A DNA stretch of 64,000 nt from Methyloversatilis sp. Its GTDB lineage: Bacteria; Pseudomonadota; Gammaproteobacteria; Burkholderiales; Rhodocyclaceae. The notes beneath the pieces are model-generated. The model did not search any database and was not told where the DNA came from. It saw only the letters and a list, made by a program, of their open reading frames with translations. This document shows, in pieces, positions 27,465 through 37,700 of the stretch. The position numbers and the translations under genes were made by a program. The DNA is taken from positions 56,336 to 120,335 of the forward strand of contig NZ_JAUYRO010000036.1 of assembly GCF_030696805.1 (NCBI RefSeq), written 5' to 3'. Numbering within the stretch: the first letter of the stretch is position 1; every line of letters starts with the position of its first letter.

Positions 27465-27556
27465 TCGTAGGAGCGGACCCCGTCCGCGATCTGGTCTCCA
27501 GATACGTGATGTCGCATTGCGAAGCTCCGCATCGCGGACGGGGTCCGCTCCTACGA
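27465..27556. repeat. Perfect 26-base inverted repeat, REP-like
   Basis: The arms at 27465-27490 and 27531-27556 (beginning TCGTAGGAGCGGACCCCG) are exact reverse complements separated by 40 bases, between two convergent genes. The GTAGGAGCGG core matches the repeat block at 14261-14450. It can fold into a long hairpin and may serve as a bidirectional transcript end. Confidence 0.85.
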
Positions 27557-27617
27557 ATGGCGGGCTCGGACGGGGGTGCTCGCCGAAACCCTGCTACACC
27601 CCTCCAGGCGATCCGTA

Positions 27618-28589
27618 CTACGCCCCAAGACCGCCGATGTCGACACCGGCGGCGTGCGCCTGCTGGTCGGCGTGGTAGCTGGAGCGCACCATCGGGCCGC
27701 AGGCGGCGTGGGTGAAGCCCATGGCGTTGGCTTCGCGTTCGAACATCGCGAAGCCGTCCGGATGCACATAGCGCAGCACCGGAAGGTGGCCGCCGGAAGG
27801 TTGCAGGTACTGGCCCAGCGTCAGCATCTGCACGTCGTGTGCGCGCAGGTCGCGCATCACCTGCAGGATTTCGTCGTCGGTTTCGCCCAGCCCGAGCATC
27901 AGGCCGCTTTTCGTTGGCACCTCGGGGTGCAGCGCGCGGAAGTCCTTCAGCAGGCGCAGCGAATGCGCATAGTCGGAGCCCGGCCGCACCTGTGCGTACA
28001 GCCGCGGCACCGATTCGAGGTTGTGGTTCATCACGTCGGGCGGCGCGGCGTTGAGGATGCCCAGCGCCACATCGAGCCGGCCGCGGAAGTCGGGCACCAG
28101 CACTTCGATGGTGGTGCGCGGCGAATGCGCACGCACGGCCCGGATGCAGTCGACGAAGTGCTGCGCGCCGCCGTCGCGCAGGTCGTCGCGGTCCACGCTG
28201 GTGATCACCACGTAGTTCAGTTTCAGCGCGGCGATGGTTTTCGCCAGTTTTTCCGGTTCGTCGACATCCAGCGGGTCGGGCCTGCCATGGCCGACGTCGC
28301 AGAACGGGCAGCGGCGCGTGCACTTGTCGCCCATGATCATGAAGGTGGCGGTGCCCTTGCCGAAGCACTCGCCGATGTTCGGACAGCTCGCCTCTTCGCA
28401 CACCGTATGCAGGTCGTGTTCGCGCAGGATCTGCTTGATTTCGCCGAAGCGGCTGTCCGGGCGCGCCGCGCGCACGCGGATCCAGTCCGGCTTGCGCAGC
28501 GTTTCCGCCGGCACCACCTTGATCGGGATGCGGGCAGTCTTCAGCGAACCCTTCTGTTTGTGGGTCGGGTCGTAGGTGGTGTCGGTCAT
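27618..28589 (-). CDS. lipA: Lipoyl synthase (radical SAM)
   Basis: 323-residue radical SAM enzyme inserting sulfur into octanoyl groups. It has the auxiliary cluster motif [12 protein letters not shown], the radical SAM motif CTRRCPFCD, and the C-terminal RSSY serine ligand segment. It would normally follow lipB directly; here a small gene and a ParE-type toxin-antitoxin pair separate them. Confidence 0.97.
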   Translation of the reverse strand: MTDTTYDPTHKQKGSLKTARIPIKVVPAETLRKPDWIRVRAARPDSRFGEIKQILREHDLHTVCEEASCPNIGECFGKGTATFMIMGDKCTRRCPFCDVGHGRPDPLDVDEPEKLAKTIAALKLNYVVITSVDRDDLRDGGAQHFVDCIRAVRAHSPRTTIEVLVPDFRGRLDVALGILNAAPPDVMNHNLESVPRLYAQVRPGSDYAHSLRLLKDFRALHPEVPTKSGLMLGLGETDDEILQVMRDLRAHDVQMLTLGQYLQPSGGHLPVLRYVHPDGFAMFEREANAMGFTHAACGPMVRSSYHADQQAHAAGVDIGGLGA

Positions 28590-28630
28590 GGTGGTTGGTA
28601 TCCGTCTGGGCGCTGGATTCGTCCGGTTCT

Positions 28631-28924
28631 TCAGCGGCGTTCGTCGCCGTGGCCGGGATCGCGATTCTGGTGGCGTACGACAAGTATGTGAATACCCTTG
28701 TCCTCTTCAACATAAATGAGGGCGTACGGAAACTGGTAGAGCGGAAACCAGCGCCTGCCTCCCTCTGTCGGTGTTCCAAGCCCCGGATTGCCGGCAAGCA
28801 ATTCCGCGACGCGTCCGAATTCACTGATGAACCGCGCGGCAAGCGCCTTCCCGCCTTCACGACGGTAGAAACCTGCTGCCGCGGCAAGATCGGCAGCTGC
28901 GCCGCCGTGCAGCGAATACGTCAA
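28631..28924 (-). CDS. ParE/RelE-superfamily toxin, copy 2
   Basis: 97-residue toxin, the same length as the copy at 18415. It shares [29 protein letters not shown] and a C-terminal [11 protein letters not shown]. The start is TTG 28924, overlapping the antitoxin stop (TTGA). It ends 41 bases before the lipA start and lies between lipB and lipA on the same strand, so readthrough into lipA is possible. Confidence 0.85.
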   Translation of the reverse strand: MTYSLHGGAAADLAAAAGFYRREGGKALAARFISEFGRVAELLAGNPGLGTPTEGGRRWFPLYQFPYALIYVEEDKGIHILVVRHQNRDPGHGDERR

Positions 28925-29145
28925 AGCAGTTCCGAACGCAACTGATCCAGAAATTCCGGTCCGGGTATCGACCGCGCCGCGCCGCTCTCAAATTCGGCCT
29001 GACGATTGGCCGCCAGGCGGTCCCATGCTTCATCGAGCAACTTGTCGGCATCCAGCCGAGCGATGACCCGGTCGAGAAATCGTGCCCGGTCAGGTACCGA
29101 GAGCCGCAGAAACTCTGCTTCGAGCACTTCAACGGATGTTGTCAT
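28921..29145 (-). CDS. Addiction-module antitoxin (PF09720-type), copy 2
   Basis: 74-residue antitoxin, same length and architecture as the one at 18194: SVEVLEAEFLRLSVPDRARFLDRVIARLDAD, Trp in the linker (EAWDRL) and a C-terminal [10 protein letters not shown] helix. Start ATG 29145 has GAGGTG upstream, like copy 1. The two copies are only moderately similar in sequence, so they are not a recent duplication. Confidence 0.85.
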   Translation of the reverse strand: MTTSVEVLEAEFLRLSVPDRARFLDRVIARLDADKLLDEAWDRLAANRQAEFESGAARSIPGPEFLDQLRSELL

Positions 29146-29265
29146 CACGCGCACCTCACATAAATCACGCTGATTAAATCGTCATGCAGCCAAATCTTAC
29201 CGATCAACAGCTCACAAAGCTCGCAAGCCCAGGTCAGTCGTATTCGGCCGCGTGTCAGCCGGGAA

Positions 29266-29610
29266 CTACGATTGTCGAAGGAATTCGTAAACCTCATTGG
29301 GAGAGTGGACGGCAAATCCATCGATACCACCCGCAACCGGCTTTTCAGCGATAGCGCGGACAGCATCAAGCAGCCTAACCTTGTGCGCAAAAACATCCCT
29401 GCTGCGCAACCCCGGATTCACATCGAGAACTTCGACCAGTATGGTTTCGGCATCACTCTTGCTCATGAAGAAGTGAAGTGGCCTGCGACCGGGATACGCA
29501 GGGTGAGGAATGGCAAGGTACTGTTCAGAAGTCGCCTCCTTCAATACCCATGCCTCGGCATCTTCCGAGAACTCCGAAACTAGGGTTTCCAACGAGAGCG
29601 GGTCGGTCAC
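29266..29610 (-). CDS. Conserved-looking hypothetical protein next to lipB
   Basis: 114-residue soluble protein, not recognised. It has a mixed alpha/beta pattern (AEAWVLKEATSEQYLAIPHP, GRRPLHFFMSKSDAETILVEVLD) and ends with VYEFLRQS. The frame has normal codon usage and an ATG start, but no function can be read. It lies with the toxin-antitoxin pair between lipB and lipA and may have arrived with it. Confidence 0.6.
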   Translation of the reverse strand: MTDPLSLETLVSEFSEDAEAWVLKEATSEQYLAIPHPAYPGRRPLHFFMSKSDAETILVEVLDVNPGLRSRDVFAHKVRLLDAVRAIAEKPVAGGIDGFAVHSPNEVYEFLRQS

Positions 29611-29663
29611 GGGATGGTTCCTAACGGTGTACTCGGGTTATAAGGTCGAGCCAACGACCTGAC

Positions 29664-30287
29664 TCATCCATAGAGGGCGCGCTGTAGCGCGTCGGTCAGT
29701 TGCCGGCAGATCGCCTCCGGTGGGAGATCGATGCCGAGCTCGCGCGTCTGCGTGACGCGCAATCCACTGTAGCCGCAGGGGTTGATCGCGGCAAACGGTG
29801 AAAGATCCATGTCGACGTTGAGTGACACGCCGTGATACGTGTGGCCGTGCTTCACGCGCAGGCCGAGCGCGGCGATCTTGGCGTCGTCACCGGCCGGGCC
29901 GACATAGACGCCGGGCGCGCCGGCGCGCCGCCGGGCCTCGACGCCGTGTCCGGCCAGCAGGTCGATGACCGCCTGCTCGATGCGGTTGACCAGCTCGCGC
30001 ACGCCGAGGCCGGCGCGTTTCAGGTCGAGCAGCGTGTAGATCACCACCTGGCCGGGGCCGTGGTAGGTGATCTGGCCACCGCGGTCGGATTCGACCACCG
30101 GCACGCCGATGTCGTGCAGCAGGTGGTCGCGCTTGCCGGCCAGCCCGAGCGTGAACACCGGCGGGTGTTCGACCTGCCAGAACTGGTCCGGCAGGTGTTC
30201 GGCTGTAGCGCGTGCGTTGTACGCCTTCATCGCGTCGAACACCTCGCTGTAGCCGACGCGCCCGAGTGGCACGACCTGTGCCGTCAC
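29664..30287 (-). CDS. lipB: Octanoyl-[ACP]:protein octanoyltransferase
   Basis: 207-residue LipB. RGGQITYHGPGQVVIYTLLDL, the lysine in LGLRVKHGHTYHG and the catalytic cysteine in INPCGYSGLRVTQ are all visible. The start is GTG 30287, overlapping the stop of the upstream DUF493 gene (GTGA). Transfers octanoate from ACP to apo-proteins before LipA acts. Confidence 0.96.
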   Translation of the reverse strand: MTAQVVPLGRVGYSEVFDAMKAYNARATAEHLPDQFWQVEHPPVFTLGLAGKRDHLLHDIGVPVVESDRGGQITYHGPGQVVIYTLLDLKRAGLGVRELVNRIEQAVIDLLAGHGVEARRRAGAPGVYVGPAGDDAKIAALGLRVKHGHTYHGVSLNVDMDLSPFAAINPCGYSGLRVTQTRELGIDLPPEAICRQLTDALQRALYG

Positions 30288-30544
30288 AGCACCACTTTCA
30301 CCATCGGGTGGCTGCTCAGTTCGCGATACAGCGCATCGAGCTGTTCGCGCGACGTGGCGCGGATGGTCGCGGTCAGACTGATGTAGCGCCCGCCCGACGA
30401 CGGCCGCATTTCGAGGCTGGCCGGCACGAAGTCCGGCGCGTGGCGCAGCACCACATTGACCATTTCCTGCGCGAAGTCGTCATGGCGTTCGCCCATGATC
30501 TTCAGCGGAAAGTCGGTCGGAAAATCGAGCAGGCTGTCGGTCAT
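30284..30544 (-). CDS. ybeD: DUF493 family protein (YbeD)
   Basis: 86-residue protein of the YbeD/DUF493 family, an ACT-like fold. DFPTDFPLKIMG, SSGGRYISLTATI and LDALYRELSSHPMVKVVL are characteristic. Its function is unknown; a lipoate-related role is suggested only by its conserved place between dacA and lipB. It follows the Dac gene by nine bases. Confidence 0.93.
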   Translation of the reverse strand: MTDSLLDFPTDFPLKIMGERHDDFAQEMVNVVLRHAPDFVPASLEMRPSSGGRYISLTATIRATSREQLDALYRELSSHPMVKVVL

Positions 30545-30553
30545 GTCAGCGTG

Positions 30554-31699
30554 TCACCAGCCGAACCACAGTCGTATCGTGTCCCAGACGCGGCGGAAGA
30601 AGCCGCCTTCCTCGACCGCCGTCTGCGCCACCAGCGCCACCTCGCCGACCGGCTGGCCGTCGAGCAGCAGCTTCATCGTGCCCAGTTGCTGGCCGACGGC
30701 GACCGGCGCGATCACCGGTGTCGTCAGCACGATGTCGCGCGTGGCCCTGGCGGCCTGGCCGCGCGGCAGCGTCAGCACCACGTCGCTGACCGGGCCGACC
30801 GTCACCAGCGCCGCCGCACCCTTGTATACAGCGGGCTGGCCGAGCGCCTCGCCGGCGGCCGCGAGCTTCGCATTTTCGTAGGCGTTGAAGCCGTAGTTCA
30901 GCAGGGCGCGCGACGATTCGATGCGGCCGCTCTCGTTCGGTGCGCCGAGCAGCACAGACACCACGCGCCGCCCGTCGCGCTTTGCCGACGACACCAGGCA
31001 CCAGCCGGCGGCATCGGTGAAGCCGGTCTTCAGGCCATCCACACTGGGGTCGATCGTCAGCAGCCGGTTACGGTTGCCCTGCTTGATGTTGTTGTAGGTG
31101 TAGTCGAGCGTCGAATACAGCCCGTAGTACTCCGGAAAGTCGCGGATCAGCGCGCGCGCCAGCAGCGACAGGTCGCGGGCAGTCGTGAAATGTCCGGCTT
31201 CCGTCAGGCCGTTGGCGTTGCGATACTGCGTGCCGGTCATGCCGAGGCGCTGCGCCTCGCGCGTCATCATCTGCGCGAACGCTTCTTCCGAACCGGCAAT
31301 GACTTCGGCCAGTGCAACACAGGCGTCATTGCCGGACTGGATGATCATGCCCTTGAGCAGTTCTTCCACGGTGACCGGACGATCCGGCGCAATGAACATT
31401 TTCGAGCCGCCGGTCTTCCAGGCCTTCACGCTGACCGGCACCGTCTGCTCAGGTTTGAGCTGGCCGGTCTTGAGGGCCTTGAAAGTCAGATAGGCCGTCA
31501 TCAGCTTGGTCAGCGAAGCCGGGTCAACCTGGTCGTCCGGCCGCGACTCGGCCATGACGGTGCCGGATTCGTGGTCGACCAGCAGCCACGCCTTCGCATT
31601 CGGCTGCGGCGGCGGAATCAGGTCTGCCAGGGCGGGGGAGGACATCAGTACGCTCAGGACAGGAAGGACGAATGCAGTGCAGCGCAACAACTTCAGCAT
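30554..31699 (-). CDS. D-alanyl-D-alanine carboxypeptidase (PBP5/6 type)
   Basis: 381-residue penicillin-binding protein with a signal peptide ending ALA. The active-site motifs are SLTK, SGN and KTG, followed by the C-terminal beta domain and an amphipathic membrane helix (FFRRVWDTIRLWFGW). It trims pentapeptide side chains in the periplasm. First gene of the dac-ybeD-lipB unit. Several paralogous names exist (dacA/dacC), so no symbol is given. Confidence 0.95.
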   Translation of the reverse strand: MLKLLRCTAFVLPVLSVLMSSPALADLIPPPQPNAKAWLLVDHESGTVMAESRPDDQVDPASLTKLMTAYLTFKALKTGQLKPEQTVPVSVKAWKTGGSKMFIAPDRPVTVEELLKGMIIQSGNDACVALAEVIAGSEEAFAQMMTREAQRLGMTGTQYRNANGLTEAGHFTTARDLSLLARALIRDFPEYYGLYSTLDYTYNNIKQGNRNRLLTIDPSVDGLKTGFTDAAGWCLVSSAKRDGRRVVSVLLGAPNESGRIESSRALLNYGFNAYENAKLAAAGEALGQPAVYKGAAALVTVGPVSDVVLTLPRGQAARATRDIVLTTPVIAPVAVGQQLGTMKLLLDGQPVGEVALVAQTAVEEGGFFRRVWDTIRLWFGW

Positions 31700-31857
31700 G
31701 TAGGATTACCGGTGTGGGAGAACAGCTGGCGTAGTTTAGCAAAGCTGGCCGGATGACCGGCATGGATGGTGCTTGATGCTGTATTGTGGTGCGCTGCAAA
31801 ATATGCGGCGCGCCAGGGGAAGGAACTTTTGACCGACGCCACGACTCGGAGACCTCT

Positions 31858-32193
31858 ATGGTTCTCGCACGCACGTTGCTTTTCATCGGCTTGATGTTGA
31901 TCGCGCTGTCGTCCCTCTGGACGAGCGCCGATACCGCCGTTGACGACAGTTTCGATGCACCGCTCGGGTGCGAAACATGCACCGGCGTCGAAGCGTCGCT
32001 CGACGTGCCGCTGGACCCGCACAGTGCGCTGAGCCATTTTCTCAGCATTGCGGGTGACCCGACCGATCCGGTTGCGGCTCACATCATTCCCGGTCGGTCC
32101 TTTTCCGGACGCCCCGCGCTGGACAGCGAAATATTCTCACTGCAGCAACCGGAACCTGCCCAGGTTCTGCTGCGGCCGCCCCGGCTCGCCTGA
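31858..32193 (+). CDS. Small exported protein leading the first metal-efflux operon
   Basis: 111-residue protein with an N-terminal hydrophobic segment (RTLLFIGLMLIALSSLW) and one CETC motif. Not recognised. It sits about 120 bases before the TolC-type gene on the same strand, a position where small uncharacterised proteins often precede Czc/Cus operons. ATG 31858 follows GGAGAC. A metal-related role is suggested only by position and the Cys pair. Confidence 0.65.
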   Translation: MVLARTLLFIGLMLIALSSLWTSADTAVDDSFDAPLGCETCTGVEASLDVPLDPHSALSHFLSIAGDPTDPVAAHIIPGRSFSGRPALDSEIFSLQQPEPAQVLLRPPRLA

Positions 32194-32312
32194 CCGGGCG
32201 CCCCGCGGGGCGCCATGCCCGGGCTTTCACCCGGTGCTCCAGATCGTTTCAGCGCTGCGTGGCCGGACGTGCACGCGGCCAGACCCGTCCATTGAAATCA
32301 CTACGCAGAACC

Positions 32313-33536
32313 ATGAAAACAAAAGCAATCGCCTTGCTGGCCGTCATCGGCCTTTGCGTGCAGGCGGCTCACGCCGCCGAGCCTTACACGCTGGAACAAC
32401 TGAAAGCGCTGGCAATGGAAGCGAATCCTTCGCTGGGCGCCGCGCGGGCCGATGTCGAGGTCAGTCGCGCCGACACCCTCACCGCGCGTGCCTATCCCAA
32501 TCCGGAGCTGGAAGTGATGGGAGGTGACCGGAACTCGCGCGGTCCCAATCTCGCGCCCGGATCGCTCGGCACGATAGGCCTGTCGCAGCGCTTCGATTAC
32601 CCGTCGCAGCGTGACGCCCGGCTGCGTGTGGCCGAGGCTGGCGTGGTGTCGGCGCAGTCCGGTGTGCAGTCGTTCGAAATCGACCTGCTCGCGCAGCTCA
32701 AGCAGAACTACTACCTGGTCATCCGCTTTCAGGACGAGCTGCGCGCCGCGCGGGAAGATCTGGAACTGGCGCGCTCGATCCGCAACCGGGTCGAGGTGCG
32801 CGTCAACACCGGCGAGGCGCCGCGGTATGAATTGATCCGCGCCGATACCGAATTGCTGACCGCACAGAAGAATGCCGACGCCGCCGTGCTGCGCATCGTG
32901 CAGGCCAAGACCCGGCTGCGCGCGCTGGTCGCCGGTCAGCTGCCGGAAGATTTCGACCTGCAGGGCGAACTGGAGCGCGACGCCGAGCTGCCGCCGCTGG
33001 GTCAGCTGCGCGACGACATGCTGGCGCGCAACCCGGAAATCTTCCGTCTGAAGGCCGAGATCAACCGCTTCACCGAGCAGCGCGAGCTGGAAAAGCTGCG
33101 CCGCATGCCGGACGTGTCGCTCAAGCTGGCGCGCGACCGCGACCCGGAATACGACGCCAATCGGATCGGCGTCGCCGTGACCATCCCGATCTTCGATCGC
33201 CGTCAGGGCCAGATTGCTCAGGCCGGCGCGCAGGTCGAGCGCACCCGTCTGCAGCTGGACAACCGGCTGTTCCAGCTGCAGCAGCAGCTCGACGCGGCCT
33301 ACCGCCAGTTCGAACTGTCGCGCAACCAGGTCAGCGCACTCGAAACCGGCATCGTGCGTGAAGCGGAAGCGGCACTGAAGGTGGCTGAAGCCGCCTACCG
33401 GTTCGGCGAGCGCGGCATTCTCGACTTCCTCGACGCACAGCGCGTGTTCCGCGCCGTGCGCAACGAACTGATCAGCGCGCGCTATGACCTGAGCGCGGCC
33501 GTGGTCGAGATCGAGCGGCTCAGCGCCGTCCGCTGA
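32313..33536 (+). CDS. TolC-family outer-membrane channel of a heavy-metal RND pump
   Basis: 407-residue outer-membrane factor, CzcC/CusC-like, with a signal peptide ending AHA. Two long coiled-coil repeats (about 40-210 and 240-400) are visible, with PNPELEV early and FGERGILDFLDAQRVF near the end, both typical of the CzcC branch. ATG 32313 begins the signal peptide. First pump component of an operon that continues with the adaptor, RND protein and PII-like gene. Confidence 0.9.
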   Translation: MKTKAIALLAVIGLCVQAAHAAEPYTLEQLKALAMEANPSLGAARADVEVSRADTLTARAYPNPELEVMGGDRNSRGPNLAPGSLGTIGLSQRFDYPSQRDARLRVAEAGVVSAQSGVQSFEIDLLAQLKQNYYLVIRFQDELRAAREDLELARSIRNRVEVRVNTGEAPRYELIRADTELLTAQKNADAAVLRIVQAKTRLRALVAGQLPEDFDLQGELERDAELPPLGQLRDDMLARNPEIFRLKAEINRFTEQRELEKLRRMPDVSLKLARDRDPEYDANRIGVAVTIPIFDRRQGQIAQAGAQVERTRLQLDNRLFQLQQQLDAAYRQFELSRNQVSALETGIVREAEAALKVAEAAYRFGERGILDFLDAQRVFRAVRNELISARYDLSAAVVEIERLSAVR

Positions 33537-33592
33537 CGCGCCGCCCTGCCCGCTCCGCTACCCATTCCAATCCTCAAGATCCTGGACCGAAC

Positions 33593-34747
33593 ATGACTTC
33601 AATCACCCGTCCGCTGCTCTACGCCAGCCTGCTTGGCGCTTCCCTGATATTCGCCGGCTGCGGCGAAGCCGACAAGGCCGAACCGGCCAAGGCCGCCGCA
33701 CCGGCCGACCCCAATCTGGTGTCGGCCGGCGAAAACCTGACCCGCATCATCCAGCTGGGTGAAGTGACCAGCGTCGAACTGTCCGACATGCTGCGCGTGG
33801 CGGGTCAGGTCGATTTCGACGAACAGCGCATCACCCGCATCGGTGCCACCGTCACCGGTCGCATCAGCGAACTGCAGGCCGTGCTGGGCCAGCAGGTGAA
33901 GGTCGGCCAGACGCTGGCGGTGCTCAACAGCACGGAACTGGGCGCCGCCCAGCTTTCCTACATGAAGGCGCGCGCACAGGCGCAACTGAACCAGCGCAGC
34001 GTCGAGCGCGCCCGCCAGTTGCTCGATGCCGACGTGATCGGCAGCGCCGAGCTGCAGCGGCGCGAGAGCGAACTGGCGATTTCGCAGTCCGAACAGCGTG
34101 CCGCGGCTGACCAGCTGCGCGTGCTTGGCGTCAGTCAGCGGGCACTCGACAAGCTGACCGAAACCGGTGCCATCAATTCGGTATCGCCGGTGGTGGCGAC
34201 CATGGCGGGCACCGTGGTGGAGCGCAAGGTCACCCAGGGTCAGGTGGTGCAGCCGAGCGAAGTGCTGTTTTCCATTGCCGACCTGTCACGTGTGTGGGTC
34301 GAAGCGGAAGTGCCGGAGCAGCAGGCCGGTCAGGTGCAGGCGGGCCAGAACATCCAGGTCGAAATTCCGTCGCTCGGCCAGCAGCTCACCGCCAAGCTGA
34401 TCTACATCGCCGACATCGTCGATCCGGTCACCCGCACGGTGACCGTGCGTAGTGAGCTGGACAACAGCGACCGTTCGCTCAAGCCCGCCATGCTGGCCAC
34501 CGTACTGATCGAAACCCGCCCGACCAGGCGACTTGCCGTACCGGGCAAGGCGGTGGTACGCGAAAGCGACAACGACCAGGTGTTCGTCGAGGTGGCCCCG
34601 GGCCAGTACCGCATGACGCCAGTCAAGCTCGGCCAGGCGATCGGCGAATTGCGGCCGGTGATGTCCGGACTGACCGAAGGGCAGCGCATCGTGACCGACG
34701 GTGCCTTCCATCTGAACAACGAGCGCAAGCGCAAGGAAACGGACTGA
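33593..34747 (+). CDS. RND efflux periplasmic adaptor (CzcB/CusB-like lipoprotein)
   Basis: 384-residue membrane-fusion protein. Lipobox FAGC near residue 22, then a barrel-sandwich segment (TGRISELQAVLGQQVKVGQTLAVLNS), a coiled-coil hairpin (about 120-190) and a beta-barrel (VWVEAEVPEQQAGQVQAGQ). It links the RND pump to the outer-membrane channel. No N-terminal metal-binding CusB-type methionine cluster is obvious. Confidence 0.92.
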   Translation: MTSITRPLLYASLLGASLIFAGCGEADKAEPAKAAAPADPNLVSAGENLTRIIQLGEVTSVELSDMLRVAGQVDFDEQRITRIGATVTGRISELQAVLGQQVKVGQTLAVLNSTELGAAQLSYMKARAQAQLNQRSVERARQLLDADVIGSAELQRRESELAISQSEQRAAADQLRVLGVSQRALDKLTETGAINSVSPVVATMAGTVVERKVTQGQVVQPSEVLFSIADLSRVWVEAEVPEQQAGQVQAGQNIQVEIPSLGQQLTAKLIYIADIVDPVTRTVTVRSELDNSDRSLKPAMLATVLIETRPTRRLAVPGKAVVRESDNDQVFVEVAPGQYRMTPVKLGQAIGELRPVMSGLTEGQRIVTDGAFHLNNERKRKETD

Positions 34748-34796
34748 TGTCCGGATCTGCCGCCTTGTCCCCACTCGCTACCGGATCGGATGAAAC

Positions 34797-37700
34797 ATGA
34801 TTGAAGCTCTTGTACGCGGGGCGCTCAAACAGCGCCTCGTGATCGTCGTGGTTGCGCTGTGTCTGCTGGCCTTCGGCCTGGATGCCGCGCGCAAGCTGTC
34901 GGTGGATGCCTTCCCCGACGTGACCAACGTTCAGGTGCAGATCGCCACCGACGCACCCGGGCGCTCGCCGGAAGAGGTCGAGCGCTTCATCACCGTGCCG
35001 GTCGAAATCGGCATGACCGGCCTGCCCGGCCTGGTCGAAATGCGCTCGCTGAACAAGCCAGGTCTGTCGCTGATCACTTTGGTGTTTACCGACAAGACCG
35101 ATCTGTACTTCGCGCGCCAGCTGGTGATGGAACGCCTGCTCGAAGTGCGCGACCGCATGCCCGCGGGCGTGGTGCCGGTGCTCGGTCCGGTGTCCACCGG
35201 ACTGGGCGAGGTATACCAATACACGCTGGTGAAGCCGGACGACGGTGACCGCGAACTGACGCAGGCCGAACTGACCGAGCGGCGCACCGTACAGGACTGG
35301 GTGGTGCGGCCGCTGCTGCGCTCGACCACCGGTGTCGCGGAAATCAATTCGCAGGGCGGCTTCCAGAAACAGTACAAGGTGCTGGTCAATCCGGACCGGC
35401 TGCGCCACTACGGCCTGACGGTGAAGGATGTGTACGAGGCGCTGGGCCGCAACAACGCCAACGCAGGCGGCGGCATCCTGCCGCAGAACGCCGAGCAGTA
35501 CCTGATCCGCGGCGTCGGTCTGGTGCAGAACCTCGAGGATATCCGCCTCATCGTGGTGAAGGAGGTCGGCGGTACGCCGGTGTACATCCGCGACGTGGCA
35601 GAGGTCGCCTTCGGTCATGCGGTGCGCGTGGGCGCGGTGGTCAAGAACGGCACCACCGAGGCGGTTGGTGGTGTCGTCATGATGATGGCGGGTGGCAACG
35701 CCAAGGCCGTGGTGTCGGACATCAAGAAGAAGGTGACCGAGATCAACGACAAGAACATGCTGCCCGGCGGCCTGAAGATCGAGCCTTACTACGATCGATC
35801 CGAACTGGTCGATGCCGCGCTCGCCACCGTCATCAAGGTGCTGATTGAAGGCGTCATCTTCGTCGTCATCGTGCTCTATCTGTTCCTGGGCGACCTGCGC
35901 TCCTCCATCATCGTCATTGCCACGCTGGTGATCACGCCGCTGGTCACCTTCATCGTGATGAACCAGGTCGGGCTGTCGGCCAACCTGATGTCGCTCGGGG
36001 GGCTCGCGATCGCGATCGGACTGATGGTGGACGGCTCGGTCGTGGTGGTCGAAAACGCCTTCGAGCGGCTCGGCCATGCCAAGGAAGAGGGCGAAAGCCG
36101 CATCCGCGTCATTTTGTCCGCGGTGATGGAGGTGGCCACGCCGGTCATCTTCGGCATCGGCATCATCATTCTGGTGTTCCTGCCGCTGATGACGCTGCAG
36201 GGCATGGAAGGCAAGATGTTCGCGCCGCTCGCCTACACCATCGCCATCGCGCTGTTCGTTTCGCTGGTGCTGGCGCTGACGCTGACGCCGGTGCTGTCGA
36301 GCTATCTGCTCAAGGGCGGGGCCGACCACGATACCTGGCTGATCCGGATGCTGAAGAAGCCCTACCTCCCGATGCTCACCTGGGCGGTGGCCAACAGCAA
36401 GAAGACGGTGTTGCTGGCGGTGCTGACTTTCATCGGCGCGCTTGCGATGTTGCCCTTCCTCGGTACCGCCTTCATTCCGGAAATGAAGGAAGGTTCGGTC
36501 GTGCCGGCCATGGACCGGGTGCCCAATATTTCGCTCGAAGAGTCGCTGAAGATGGAGCGCGAGGCGATGCGGTTGGTGATGGAAGTGCCGGGCGTGAAGT
36601 CGGCGGTGTCCGGCGTGGGTCGCGGCGAATCGCCGGCCGACCCGCAGTCGCAGAACGAGTCGACGCCCATCGTGTCGCTCAAGCCGCGTGACGAGTGGCC
36701 GGAAGGCTGGACGCAGGAAACCATCCAGGACGCCATGCGCGAAAAGCTCGCAGCGCTGCCCGGCGTCAACATCATCATGGCGCAGCCGATTTCCGACCGG
36801 GTCGACGAAATGGTCACCGGCGTGCGGGCTGACGTGGCGGTGAAGATTTTCGGTTACGACCTCGACACGCTGCGCGACAAGGGCGCGGAAATCGCGCGCG
36901 TGGCGCGCACCGTGCCGGGCGCATCCGAAATCAAGATCGAGCGGGTGACCGGCCAGCAGTATCTGACCATCGAAATCGACCGCCGCACGATTGCCCGCCA
37001 CGGCCTCAATGTGGCGGACATCAACGACCTGATCGAAGCGGCCATCGGCGGTCGCCACGTCACCGACGTGTTCGAGGGCGAGCGGCGCTTTGCCGCGGTG
37101 GTGCGTCTGCCCGAGCGCTTCCGCGACAACATCGAAGCCATCAGCAACATGTTGATCACCACGCCGGACGGTGCGCAGCTGCCGCTGTCCAGCCTGGCGA
37201 GCATCGACGTGCGCGACGGCCCGGCGCAGATTTCGCGCGAAACCGGCAAGCGGAGAATCGTGATCGGCATCAACGTGGCCAACCGCGACCTCGGCGGTTT
37301 CGTGGCCGAACTGCAACAGAAGGTCGGTGCCGAGGTCGAACTGCCCGAGGGTTACTACTTCGAGTGGGGCGGCCAGTTCCAGAACATGGAGCGCGCGCTG
37401 GGCCACCTGTCGATCATCGTACCGATCACGGTGGCGGCGATCTTCTTCCTGCTGTTCCTGCTGTTCGGGTCGGTCAGGTTCGCCACACTGATCATCACGG
37501 TGCTGCCGTTCGCGTCGATCGGCGGTGTGATCGGGCTGTTCATCAGCGGCGAATACCTGTCGGTGCCCGCCTCGGTCGGCTTCATCGCGCTGTGGGGTAT
37601 CGCGGTGCTCAACGGCGTGGTACTGGTGTCCTACATCCGCAACCTGCGCAACGAAGGCATGGAGTTGATGCAGGCGGTCGTGCATGGCGCAAAGATGCGC

